Source: Piper betle
Lineage: Eukaryota > Streptophyta > Magnoliopsida > Piperales > Piperaceae
Length of the DNA stretch: 64,000 nucleotides
Assembly (NCBI GenBank): GCA_033002965.1
Contig: JAURVB010012658.1
Location: forward strand, 474,876 to 538,875
Direction: 5' to 3'
Under the pieces are notes generated by a model that saw only the letters and a program-made list of their open reading frames with translations, was not told the DNA's origin and did no database searches. The translations under genes and the position numbers were made by a program. Below, in pieces: positions 1 through 11,700 of this stretch (positions are counted from its first letter, which is position 1; every line of letters begins with the position of its first letter).

Positions 1-217
1 AAAGTCCTCTAAAAAAATTCTAAATTATTGACAGCATTCGTCAGATTGAAGAGAAATTTGATAAAGATTTATTCACTAAATTTGATAAAGACTTATTCAC
101 TATTGTTGTTGGGGCCGTGGACAGCTGTGTTTTTTTCCCTTTTTCCTCCTTTCATTTTCTAAAGCCCTTATCCACACCCTTTTAGGCCTCTTTCTCTACA
201 CCTTTTTAATATGATAT
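1..217. other. AT-rich DNA, no gene seen
   Basis: No open frame of note or recognisable family. It leads directly into the Copia-type LTR blocks and may be part of the same degraded element, but nothing in it proves that. Confidence 0.4.
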
Positions 218-557
218 TGTTGGGCCTTTTGGGCCCCAAAAAGACTTGCAACAGGTGTCGCGGGCCTCTCTTAATCCAAGAGTTAACTTAAGGAATAAGG
301 GTTTCCCATTAGCCTATACACAAGTCACCAACATCATCTACGACCGATGTGGGATAAACCCAACAACTCCCCTTCACATATCCAAAACTATCATCGTTTG
401 ATACCATGGTTGGGCCTTTTGGGCCCCTAAAAGGGACTTGTAATAGGTGTTACGGGTCTTTCTTAATCCAAAAGTTAACTTAAAGAATAAGGCTTTCCCA
501 TTAGTTTATATACAAGTTACCAACATCATTCACAATCAATGTGGGATAAACCCAACA
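218..557 (+). repeat. Two tandem copies of a Copia-type LTR 3' segment
   Basis: Two diverged copies of a block of about 148 bp lie at 218-365 and 409-557. Both start with TTGGGCCTTTTGGGCCCC and end with GTGGGATAAACCCAACA, and the conserved core GATGTGGGATAAACCCAACA also recurs at 1079-1098. The second copy is followed at 566-576 by TGGTATTAGAG, one base off the usual plant initiator-Met primer-binding site. This is the expected order for the right end of an LTR followed by its PBS. The duplication could reflect an LTR-LTR tandem or an internal duplication. Confidence 0.6.
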
Positions 558-565
558 TCTAACAG

Positions 566-1053
566 TGGTATTAGAGTTTTGGTTCATCCGCCTGTGGAGG
601 TTCGTGGAGAAGATTGAACTTCTTGTTTACTTTTGACAAGATAGCTGAGAAGAATTCAACCAAATTTCTACTTCCTAAATTTGATGGAGATAATTTTCCT
701 ATGTGAAAGTAAAGATTCATGTCATATTGGTGAAAGATGGTTGTATTTTTGAGGATCAAAAACAGAAGGTATGATAGATGTACAATTTACTGAAAAAGAT
801 GAAGGCTGATATTTTATTGGCCTAGGATGATAAGGTGTTATTTAATGTGCATATTGTTGATACAACGACAAAGGCTTTGTGAGATAATCTTCACAGAATA
901 TATGAAGGCAAGTCCTCAGTAAGTAAAATTTTTCTGAGGCAATTGTATAATTTGAAAATGAAGGATGAGACTTCTATTCATAAATACTTAAATATATTTA
1001 ATAGCTTGGTGAATGACCTGTTGGGAACAGGTGCAAAGGTTGATGAGGAAGAA
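566..1053 (+). pseudogene. Degenerate Copia gag (UBN2-type) remnant
   Basis: Conceptual translation in shifting frames gives Copia gag motifs: KFLLPKFDGDNFPM near 641-704 and later RIYEGKSSVSKIFLRQLYNL followed by HKYLNIFNSLVNDLLGTGAK (about 894-1040). Stops and frameshifts interrupt it throughout. The right end at about 1053 is fused directly to a third partial copy of the LTR end (1054-1098), so protease, integrase and RT are deleted here. It is a dead fragment. Confidence 0.65.
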
Positions 1054-1098
1054 TAAGTCACCAATACCCTCTACGACCGATGTGGGATAAACCCAACA
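1054..1098 (+). repeat. Third partial copy of the Copia LTR 3' end
   Basis: AAGTCACCAATACC...CCCAACA matches the 3' part of the blocks at 218-365 and 409-557. Its position next to gag suggests an element collapsed by internal deletion, with an LTR end retained on each side. Confidence 0.55.
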
Positions 1099-1229
1099 TA
1101 TAACAGATATATGCAATCAACATACATATCCCACCCTCGTAATGCCACATGGAATCTATTGTGCACATGCCCAATGCAATGTAAACAATTTTTTTAAAGA
1201 TTATTAACCTTAACAGGTATAATTCCAAT

Positions 1230-1647
1230 TAGAAATGACTTCGGATATCCGACATCTATGAATCCAATCCAAATTTGACCACTTTATATCCGATCCGAAA
1301 CAACTTTGAATAGGATTCGGGTTTGGACTTTTTGGATATAGAATATATCTGAAAATATTCGGATCGAATATGAATTTGGGGTGATCCAATCCGAATAGGT
1401 TATATTTTAAAAATATTTAAAATAATATTTTGTTTATTATTTTATTCTCCATTTTTATATTAAAATCCATATTATTTATATTATTTTAGTCAATCAGGTC
1501 AAATTCAAATCGGATATGGGTTTTATGGATTCGGATCAGATACAGATATGATAAATAAAATGGATATAATTTTCAGATTCGGGTTCAGGTTTTCGGATTT
1601 GGATATATAGTCATATCCTATCCATATCTGACCCAAACCCATCACTA
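1230..1647. mobile_element. hAT-like non-autonomous element (MITE), 418 bp
   Basis: An exact 8-bp target duplication ATTCCAAT flanks the element at 1222-1229 and 1648-1655. The termini are imperfect inverted repeats: TAGAAATGACTTCGG on the left against TAGTGATGGGTTTGG read inward from the right. The interior is AT-rich and full of GGATAT/ATCCGA motifs in both orientations, with no open frame. An 8-bp TSD with TAG... termini fits the hAT superfamily. No transposase is present, so it would have been moved in trans. Confidence 0.7.
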
Positions 1648-2046
1648 ATTCCAATCGATCAAGTATAAATGAGATTGACTTGGTGTTCATTTCAACTTTG
1701 CTTATCGAATTTCAGTTTAAACTTGCATAGTCAATTTAAATATTATTTATTGTTTATAGATGATCTCAACCATATGACTTAGCTATATTTAATGAAAGAA
1801 ATATCAGAAGTCTTCTCTAAATTTTTGTTATTTGTCAATGAGGTTAACAATCAACATTTGGCTGCTATAAAAATTTTCAAATGCTTTGGAGTAAGCTTCT
1901 ACATTAAGAAAATATTTTGATGAAACATTGAATTCACCTTGAATCTTCATCTTCACACACTCCACAACAAAAATGAGTATCTGAGAGGTAGACATTTGCT
2001 AGAAGTGATTAGGTCTTATGATTAACATGAATGTTCTTAAACAACA

Positions 2047-3446
2047 TGGCCTCAAGCAATTTTAACATCATGCTTCTCAATAAATAGGACGCCTAGTTCA
2101 CTTCTAATCAATAAGATATCCCTACAATGTGTTACTCCCCAAATCAAAAAGATAAGCTCTCATCTAATTCCCTTAAATGTGTTTTCCTAGGTTATTCATA
2201 ATCTAAAAGAGGATATTGTTGCTAAAATCCTACTCTAAGGAGAATCTATACATCCATAGATGTCAGTTTCTTTGAAGATGTACCCTTTTGTCCAAAAACA
2301 AGTACTAATTAGTATCCCTTATCTAATGTGCCACTTCCAGTTTCAACATTTGATGTCTCCGAATAGTCACCTCAAAGGTTTGCAGATCCCCCAATTGTTC
2401 GTAGAAACAAGGCTGATCCTCCTACTTCTATGCTGCAGCCTCTCTCTGTTAATCTAGGTATAATTCCTAGCGCCTCAAATGTATCGTTGGATAAATTGAA
2501 AAATATGAGAATACCTACAGAGTTCAGGGAGACAGAATGTAATGATGGCCGGAAACAGGCAATGGAGGAGGAGATAACAGCTTTATCCCAAAACAACAAT
2601 TGGGAACTCATTGATCTACCTCCAGGGAAGCATGAAATACACTGTAATTGCGTATACATCCTGAAGTTTAAGGCTGATGGTACGTTGGAAAGACTGAAAG
2701 CCAAAGTGGATGCCAAAGGGTATAGCCAAATTGTTGATTCAGATAACAATGAGACATTTTCTCCTGTAGCAAAGCTGAATTTTGTAAGAATGTTTATTTC
2801 TTTAGCAACTAATTTGAACTGATCACTTCACCAACTAGATGTGAAGACTGCATTCCTTCATGGAGACCTACAGGAAGAGGTATATATGCAGCAACCTCCC
2901 AGATTTGTTACCAAGGGGGAGTCCCATAAGATTTGCAAGATTAACAAATCAATTTATGGTTTAAAACAATCTCCATGTGCATGGTTTGATAAATTTAATA
3001 CTATTTTGTCAGAATTTGGGTTTGTAAGATGTATATCTGATTACTCTGTGTTTGTTAGAAGGACAACAAGAGGATGCATTATTATGATTGTATACGTAAA
3101 TGACATTGTTGTATTTGGCAGTGACAACATTGCAATTCGGGAGACAATAGGGTGGCTACATATGAAGGACCTTGGCCAGCTGCAATACTTCCTATGGCTT
3201 GAGGTATCAAGGACTCAAGAAGGTGTTCTTCTAAGTCAGAGGAAATATGTACCGGATATGCTAGAGGAAATAGGTATAAATCATGCAAAAATAGTTGATT
3301 CTCCACTAGAAGCAGGTCTTAAACTCGAACCAGATGTAGGCCAATTATTGAAGGATCACGGCAAATATAGGAGAATAGTTGGTAAGCTTATTTATTTGAC
3401 TGCCAGTCGACTAAACCTTTCATTAGTAGTTAAATATATGGGATAA
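2047..3446 (+). pseudogene. Copia integrase C-terminus and reverse transcriptase, degenerate
   Basis: Reading across frames gives the integrase tail (WPQAILTSC at 2047, KCVFLGYS near 2179) and then the RT. Recognisable RT motifs are NNWELIDLPPGK, an LDVKTAFLHGDL-type segment at 2838-2873, IYGLKQSPCAWFDKF, and the active-site region IVYVNDIVVFGSD at 3088-3126, where the usual YVDD aspartate is Asn. A TGA at 2821 splits the main frame into 2430-2822 and 2841-3446. The frame stops before the SRPDI region and RNase H is missing. The D-to-N change, the stop and the truncation show it is inactive. Confidence 0.8.
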
Positions 3447-3449
3447 GAT

Positions 3450-3592
3450 CATGTATCTATCCCTACAATCCTATATATTGTTGTAACTTATTTGTACCTA
3501 TAAAAGAGAAGGAAAACTACAGCGAACTCAATTCATATTTTTGAGTTACCTTTAAATATACCATTCTACTTTATCCTATGTTTTCAACAATA
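3450..3592 (+). repeat. Possible LTR fragment downstream of the Copia RT
   Basis: The stretch contains a promoter-like CCTATAAAAG at about 3496-3505 and ends TTTTCAACA, resembling the U3-R part of a Copia LTR. No partner LTR or target duplication was found, so the assignment rests on position and composition only. Confidence 0.3.
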
Positions 3593-5167
3593 TTTAAAGT
3601 CGCATTTTGGTGCAAATCACAACAAAGAAGAGTATAATTAAATAAAAACCAAGGGTCAGAAAACCGACTTGCTGCAAATCCTAGCGGCCTCAACTTGAAC
3701 TCAAAGACAAAAACGCCAAGCTGTGCCATTTGAAAACCCATTCAGCACTCAGGATGAGAACCTTTACACATGGCTACTTATTGTTCTACAACACACCAAT
3801 CACCCCCTTTTTACATATGTGACTTATCTCATAAGTTGAACATCCAATTATCAGGATACAGTAGAGTTTTCCCATAACTCACTAAAACTGAAATTGGTCA
3901 CATAGTAGACCAGAAACAATTCTTTGTTTTAATCACCCAACTGCAGTCTTGTGAGCAACATTCATAAATGTCATTGCCTGATTCAACTGCAGAACTAAGA
4001 CAATGTAACTAATCTACACAAAATCTGTCCAAATGAAAGAAGCTCTTTCTCACATTATGTTCCAACGAACCTAAATTATTTTTTGTAATTTTTCGTTTTG
4101 CTCTAGTAATCTTCAATTTTTGTCTTCCAAAGTTTCCTCGTACTCAACTCTTTCCTTGGCAAAATCAATAAATATTCTTCAGTACGGAAAAGCATACGAC
4201 CAGGATAATCTGCTTGAATGTTAGTGGTCAATCCCCATTACAAAAGTAAGAAGTTATGTTTTTCAAAGATACTGAAAACCTCATTTTTATGCTTACTGAA
4301 ATCTCGACACTAGCCTCTTCCTAATTAATATTCCTAATGATCATAGTATAAGTTCAGATTTTTGTTTTCTTCTCTTAGATGAGATAACACGAATGAGTAT
4401 TCTATTATAAGTTTTTTTCTAAATCAATGAAAACACCATACAGGTCCTGAACTCATCTCACGATAGTTTAATCGAATGTTTCAATACGAAAAAACTTTCA
4501 TTATTGACTAGTCAAACATGTAATCAAATTGGTAAATATTGACAATTATAACTTGACACAATCACTCAATCCCCTTTTTTCTCAAAGTTTCACTATTTAC
4601 CGCATTAATTTATACCTACAATTAGAGCAACTTTAAATATCCCCCTCGTCCATTAGTGGTCTAGTACAACTATGTGGCATTTTTTTTAGTATTTTAACAT
4701 CTTGCTAAAGAGCCTTGTCAACCACTGTAAATCCACAATGTCTTGCACTTCCATACATCAATAACTAAACCGATTACCTCTTTTTATGATCGCTAAAGCA
4801 TCTTTTACCTCTTTTACTTCAATCTTCCGGTAATAAGTGAAAGAAGTACAAACTTTTTGCCTCTAGTATATGCCTGATGGTTTTTAAAGTATAAATTAAT
4901 ACGATAAACATGAAAAGTTCTCTTCCTTAACAGCTTACATAGTCATGAGGCCCAACAATGGCTACTACAAGAATAAAACCAAAAATAGTTAGACATGGAT
5001 TAAAGTATAGCAAGCCTTAAAATAGATTAATTCAAACAAGAATAACCTAAATTTTCTGTAATTGTAAGCAAATAAAATATTGCAAGAAAGGATACAAAAG
5101 CAAAGCAAAGCAAATTATAAGGTGTACATACATTGTCATGCATTGATTTGTTGTTCATTGGTTTGCG
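3593..5167. other. AT-rich intergenic DNA
   Basis: No coding frame longer than a few dozen codons and no recognisable family on either strand. The right end must hold the 3' UTR of the minus-strand gene ending at 5168. Confidence 0.5.
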
Positions 5168-7628
5168 TCAAGAAGCTTGAAAAGGAGGTGAAGAATTCTC
5201 ACCTACAACATTCCCCTACAAATTTGACATAAACATACATTTAGTATACAAAAGAACAGTTCATGCAAAAAATATTCAACAGACATTTATTTCTGAAAAA
5301 TAAATATTTTCTTATATAAGAATTTCATTTTCTGTTTGTTAGCAGAGACTAAAACGATAAAAACCCATCTTCTACTAAAAAATCACGACATATAAATAAT
5401 ATACCATCTCTTTGAAAATTATTTTTCACAAATAGAAATAGAAATTAGTCAAAACTAATACCTTTAGATCCTAAAATTCTGCCCTTTAAAGAAAACTATG
5501 ATGAATATGCTTACCCCAAAGAGTTATCAATGCAAACATCATCTGTTTTTATAAATAGTTACACTTCTGTACAACGATTATCACAAGCTTTTTTTGGTAA
5601 CAAAGATCTTTATTAAAAAAATATGCAAAAAAACTAGAAAATAGTCATTGACACATTCCAAAACTTGCGCCATGTCCATGTCTTCACATGCACCTAGCGG
5701 AAATATAATGATTGTTCAAAAAGAAATAAGAAAAATAAAGTAATCATTAATACTAGTCATACAAAGAAAAATGAAAGACAAAAAACTCAGCATTACTAAC
5801 TAACAAAAAATCCAGAATGTTGTGTACATAATGAGTTCATGTTTCATATTTTTAAAAATTCTTTGTTCCATTTTATCCTGAAAAACAAAAAAAGGTTGGG
5901 GACCTAACTGAATCACCTCAAATTTTGTATTCATTAAAAGTGATATTGTAAAAGGGATACGTGATATTAGGAGAAGTGGTCGGGAGCATGGATCCCAAAA
6001 GACCTCAATATTTTAAACGATTAAATTCATATTAAACAAGCACAAAAAATGCAGTCTTATCATTAGTTGAAGCTAGCTTTAGACACAGTGATAAACCAGC
6101 ACTATGTTCCCACATGACCGATAACTAGTGAACTATCTTTTTTATTGTTTCCTCTAATCTATAGTTTTTTCATCTTCTCCTTCCCCATTACTCTAGAATC
6201 AGAGCGGGGGCATGGTAACTAACCAAATGACCCCTATCTGCTTCATATTTCCATTACAGAATCTTTCCTTGAGTGATGTTGCTACTAGTATAAAAATAAA
6301 TGTCAAAGCTTTGTATGTAAAAATTCTAAGCAAAGAGATATTGCATAAGAAACAGCATATAAGAAGGGAAAGACAAGGACATACCACGTATGCATACCCA
6401 TCATTGTCAACATCTCGAAAGAGAGAGGAATGGTAACAAGGATCATAGATTGAACCTCCTAACATATCATCAGGACGAGAGTCCTGGTCAATTACTACAG
6501 GTGCAATTGCAGTAGGATTCAGAAAGCTCTGCCTCAAGTCAAGATCTGCATCTTGGTAGGCTGTACCATTGACAACTGAAACCCCCAATCTATAGATCTG
6601 GAACCATAGTAGTGAGGACAACAATCTCACTGCAAACCCAAAACTTTCCATCCATAGAGATAATTTTACAGAGAAAACAAGAAGGGGTTTATGTTCATCA
6701 GGTGGCATACTCCTGTTTGACAGCATGATCGTTAATAAAGGAAGCTAGATAGCACAATCCACGAAACACATAATACAGACATTGTAGAATATTGAAGTTA
6801 ATAAATTCCAATGAAAGATGAACATTTCAATGCACTAAATGACTTGACGAAGAATGGAAGGTGTTTCCAAGGTACAAAGCCTCCACTAAAGAGGAACCAA
6901 AGCATTAACTAGGTAAAGCTACATTTATTTTTTAACAATTCAAATCCCAAAAATTAGACCCATCAAAAAAGAAATCATGTTCGTATTATTTGGTATAAAC
7001 TAATTGGCAATTTGGCATTGAGGAAAAAGTGACGATGATGAGTAGAAGAGACAATAAGAACTCAAATGGGGTGGTGTTTCGGGGAGGACAAGCCATTAAA
7101 GGCTGGATGACAAGCTGCAGGGTGGGACGCACCATATCTCACGGGAGAAGATGGTAAGCCACATAACGTCAAGCACGATGGAACAGAAGAGAAGAATGGC
7201 GTAAGTTCTCCCGAGGCTCTGGCTGTTGCTCTCGATGGCAATGAGGGCAAAGAGTGCAATAACAAGGTTAATGACCAAGACACCGTTGTACAATGCTCCC
7301 AAAGATCCCACGAGGGAGCAGCCAATCTAGAGGAAACAAACAATCAATCAATCACAATCAATTCCTCCGGAGGAAAAAGAAAAACAAACAAAAACAGGTA
7401 TATGTATACATATATATTACACAGGAATCAGAAGGTAAGATGAGAGAAGAGGGGCAATTGGCTATGAGGAAGAGAGTAATAAATATATTATATCGATTGT
7501 AAAAAATGAAGGGGGTAGCCCACCTGAATATAGATGAGGAGGAGGGAGAGGGAGTGAAGAGAGTCGTAATCCCGAAGCCAAGACCGAATGCGCGCCGAAG
7601 CCAATGAAGCGGAGCGCATCATATACAT
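5168..7628 (-). CDS. Small multi-pass membrane protein, AGTRAP-like, four exons
   Basis: Exons on the minus strand are 7628-7524, 7326-7133, 6712-6385 and 5215-5168. All introns are GT-AG and the phases fit (0, 2, 0), giving about 221-224 residues. Three in-frame ATGs lie at 7628, 7622 and 7619; the last (MRSASLASARIRSW) looks most family-like. Hydrophobic segments include HSLSLLLIYIQ across the first junction, NGVLVINLVIALFALIAI, and YAILLFCSIVLDVMWLTIF. After the second junction come FVFSVKLSLWM-type and LLSSLLWFQIYRLG segments, then a polar tail DDMLGGSIYDP and a short last exon ending PPFQAS. The order and the LDV..LTIF / YRLG pattern resemble animal angiotensin-receptor-associated protein; that homology is from memory. 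The function in plants is not known to me. All junctions are intact, so it is probably a functional gene. Confidence 0.7.
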
Positions 7629-7990
7629 AAAAAGTCCCGACGGCAACTTTATTTTCAGATGAGGGGAAGAATTGCAGTTACAGTTGAGTCGCAGGTGATG
7701 AATTCAAACAACCCCATATTCATTTGATTTAATAATATCGATTTTAACAGTCCCGCAAATTGGCAAATCCAGAATTGAATGCCAACAACGAGGAGGTTAA
7801 GCTGCCTCTGCCCTAAGGCGGAGTATCGGAGCTGGGATGCGTCCCTTCACAAGAACACCGCCTTCTCTCTTGAACTCCTCTCTTTTTTGTTTAAAACTGA
7901 CAAAAAAAAGGCCTATTCATCTGGGTAGATCTTGGCAGTCGGTCGATCCCGTCGGCTTTCAACTGTAAAATATGCATTGTAATAATAATA

Positions 7991-8027
<37 letters not shown>

Positions 8028-8726
8028 CAGTGAAAAACGGAAGATTAAAACGGCCGGAGGAAGGCGGGGTACCAGTTCCACAACCTTCGTCATCGTACGT
8101 ACCTCGTCTGCCCATCCCGTCTCCAAACAGATACGTTTCAAGCACAACTTGACATTGAAGCTTCTTTGAACAAACTGCCCCACGGCTCAACATGATAACA
8201 CGACAGTTTAAACCACCATTGTTGCCCCCCATCGCTGGCACCTGCTAGTTTCAAACTCCTTTCCCTAAATAAAGACTTAACGAGGGGTATCCCTGATTTA
8301 GTACTCAACCACACCACTTATGAGATGCACACAATTATTGCATCAATTATTATATATTTTTTAGATATGTTAACTTAGGTAAGATGTGTACATAATGGAA
8401 TCAAAGATATATAATTGAAACCATGTAATCTAGTAGCCACTACAAGTAATTGAAATGCAAAAGAAACGAGTCTTGAGTCCTTAGATGTAAAAAGCCTACA
8501 ACATACTTCCATCTTGTCTAAACTTCAAAAAAGCAGTTGCTACACATAATATACATTGTTCATCACATTACACATCCACTTAGCATGTGGCAAAGTAGCT
8601 TTACATTTCAGAAATAATTTGGACTACTTGAACCCGCTCTTGAAATGACAAAATAGCCTAGTCGCCCGTTTTTCTTTTTTTACATATAGGAAGGCTGCAC
8701 ACCAAAGTCATAAGTCCAACTTTAGG
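7629..8726. other. Spacer between the AGTRAP-like gene and MED27
   Basis: It should hold the promoter and 5' UTR of the downstream gene (left side) and the 3' UTR of MED27 (right side); both are read on the minus strand. Apart from the AAT microsatellite I see no conserved element or coding frame. Confidence 0.5.
7980..8026. repeat. (AAT)n microsatellite
   Basis: About fifteen AAT/ATA units with one interruption, in the spacer upstream of the AGTRAP-like gene. Confidence 0.95.
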
Positions 8727-11700
8727 TTAAGCTTGACCGGGCAAACATCTAATATGATAAACTCCCACGTCATCTGAGTTTTGATTGTTTGACATCAATT
8801 GTCGATAGGGATGACACACAGGTGGTAAAAGCAATCCTAACTGCTTGTCCATCATCAGCAAGCGCCCACAAGCACTGCAACGTAACACATACAAATCAAA
8901 AAAGGCCAACGTTCAGCAAATGCAGATATAGCATAAAAATTTCAGAGAAATAGGAATCTACCTGCAAACCTTTATGAATAGCGTCTGATATGTGCAAATC
9001 CAATGCTGCAACATAGAAAACAAGTCATACTAACAAGAGCAGTAAAAATACCAATAATAATAGCAAATAACAATTACAATCATAATAATAATAATAAAAC
9101 TCATAAGAGATTTTTGTGGTGGCAAAGATGGAACACACTGCCCCGATCAGATCAACGACATAAAAAACCACATTGCTTCATCTGTGCATGATGTTCATGA
9201 ATAAATGTTTTTGCCAATCGAAGATGCTCACAATAAAATGTTCAATTGTTGTTGTAATACATCATACTTTGAGGCCAGGGACACATAATAATAAAACTCA
9301 TAAGAGATTTTTGTGGTGGCAAAGATAGAACACACTCCACATTGCTTAATCTGTGCATGATGTTCATGAATAAATGTTTTTGCCAATCGAAGATGCTCAC
9401 AATAAAATGTTCTATTGTTGTTGTAATTCATCATACTTTGAGGCCAGGGACACGGGATATATAGCACTTCTGTACTCCACTGTAACAATTGGCAACCATT
9501 TTCCACATGTTTACCATCAGAATTATGACAAAACAAAATATCACCCAATTGCCAATGGAAAATGGAAAAATTTCTTCATCCAAATGCACAGATACATAAA
9601 TCTAAATGTGGTTAAAAAATACTTTAGCAAACATAGTTTTTAAACAGATGGCCACCCCACAATTTTTTTTAAAAAGAAAAACCATATGTAAAGCTTATTA
9701 AAAAAATTCAGTCAGACAAACGTCCCTTTATAATTTATTTCTAACATGCAGATCTAAATAAATAGATTAGTGAGATAAACCTCACCAAAAGATGATCCAA
9801 AGATGTGTCAGGTTTCATGGCCAGAAAATATTGCAAAGCTTTATCAGCATGCTCCTGGAAAATAAGAAACATAGAGGTGAATGAGTGGGACAGACAAGGA
9901 ATAAACTTGTGAAGCAATGAAACTAGTGTAATAAATTTTAAACAAGACTACCGTAATCTTCCTATAAATATGATAAACTGAAAAGCCTCTAGCGTGAATA
10001 TAGTCACCACCCTGTAGAAACATAGCACATTAATAGGAGGAGATCAAATTCTAAGGAAAAAATAGTCAACCAATATTCAATTGGCAGAGTGAAGAAGAAA
10101 TCAAAAGAATTAAAAAATAAGTGCACAAAAGCAATTCTTTCATTCTTGAAGTGTACCAAAAGCAATATTTTTTATTAACAAATATTGCAATCAAAGGCAA
10201 ATATAATTAATAATTTATTGCATCAAAGCAGGCAAAATAAAATTTTTTTTAAAAAAAGATAGAGTACAATCATCTACAGGAGAGATACTTAGTAACGAAT
10301 AAAAATGGATTAGTCTAGTGGGTCAATGACTAGCTAATAGGATGTGGATAAAGCACTGGAGTGGTAAGAATGCTGATTCAATAGCCCAAACAAAACATAA
10401 ATCCCAATGGCATTGGATACTTGTATTTGAATGTGGCTCATCAAAAACCATTTATCAGTTCTTCTTCTTCTTTTTCTTCCATCTGGTACCCAAATGGTGT
10501 TGGGGACATAGACTCTAAATTAAGATCCATGCAATCATAAATGGTAAAATTTTGATGGTCGGATGCCTTTTCCTAACGCCAACCCTCCTCCTTTATCCGG
10601 GCTTGGTACCGGCAATGCCAAAGCATTGCGCAGAGTTATTCATTAGTTTGCATATAGAAAATTAATCAAAGTCAAAAGTTTTGGCAGTATCCTTTGCATG
10701 TTCCTAAAATAAACTACATAGTGTTATTGAGGATCATTCATAGTCACATGAAAAAGAATCAAACAAAAGAAAGGATTATGGTAGAAGATGACCTCGCTCA
10801 GGAGAAAAAAGCTACTGCATCAGGATTTATAGAGCCTGCTGGATGCAATGATATTATGGCTCTGAAAACAGAAGGTACCAACAACTCAATAACAGCTATC
10901 TGTTCCACAGCGACCGCACCAAGTGAACCTGTTCTTAAGTTATTGGAAGCATGAAAAACCTGTTCCTTGGAAGCGTCTGAAGAATTCTTCATTGGCCAGC
11001 ATGGACAGTGAAGAAGACCTTTTAGCCAGTCTAGTCGCTGGTATGTGAATATGCATATCTGAGGGGCCTCCTTTCCAACTGAATCAGTACATCAGACAGA
11101 TTTCTCTTCGTTGAATACTGCTATGTGACTTGTGGATAATTTTTGTGCACGACATTGCTTTCTCCCAGCTTGAACATCTCCATTATGGACTGGATCGTCT
11201 TCAATATGGGGAAAAAGCGTTTTCTGGTCAGTAAATGCTTTGAGGGCTAATCTGAAAATATATATGTTTAAGCAATGAGATTATTTAAAAAACCATCAAA
11301 ATATTCCCAATAATGGATTGAAAAACAATACTAAAGGTCCAAATGAAATCTTCAGAATCCCTATATTTGATAACAAATGATTTCCAAATTGAGTTGGCTA
11401 AAAGCACCCCAAAGACAAAACCCTCCACAAAAAACAGAAGGTATTGGAACCAGTTTCAACTGCACTACTAGAAAGGACACCAAAATTATTTCGTTGTTCC
11501 TTTTTGTTTAGATAAATCTTCCAATGCTTTGCGCATTACGAGTCCCAAACCCAAATGAAGGAGGGTTGGCATCAGGAGATCAAGACCACAGCCATTTGTA
11601 ATCACATGTATCATAATTTGGGACTTGTGTCACTGACACCTTTTTGGTATCATAAGTTCCTCTTGTAGGCTATCTCTTGGATACCACAAGTTCAATACCT

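Noticed and set aside
4480..5160. Possible extra exons downstream of the AGTRAP-like gene
   Set aside because: The last exon at 5215-5168 already ends in a stop in phase; nothing further left looks coding.
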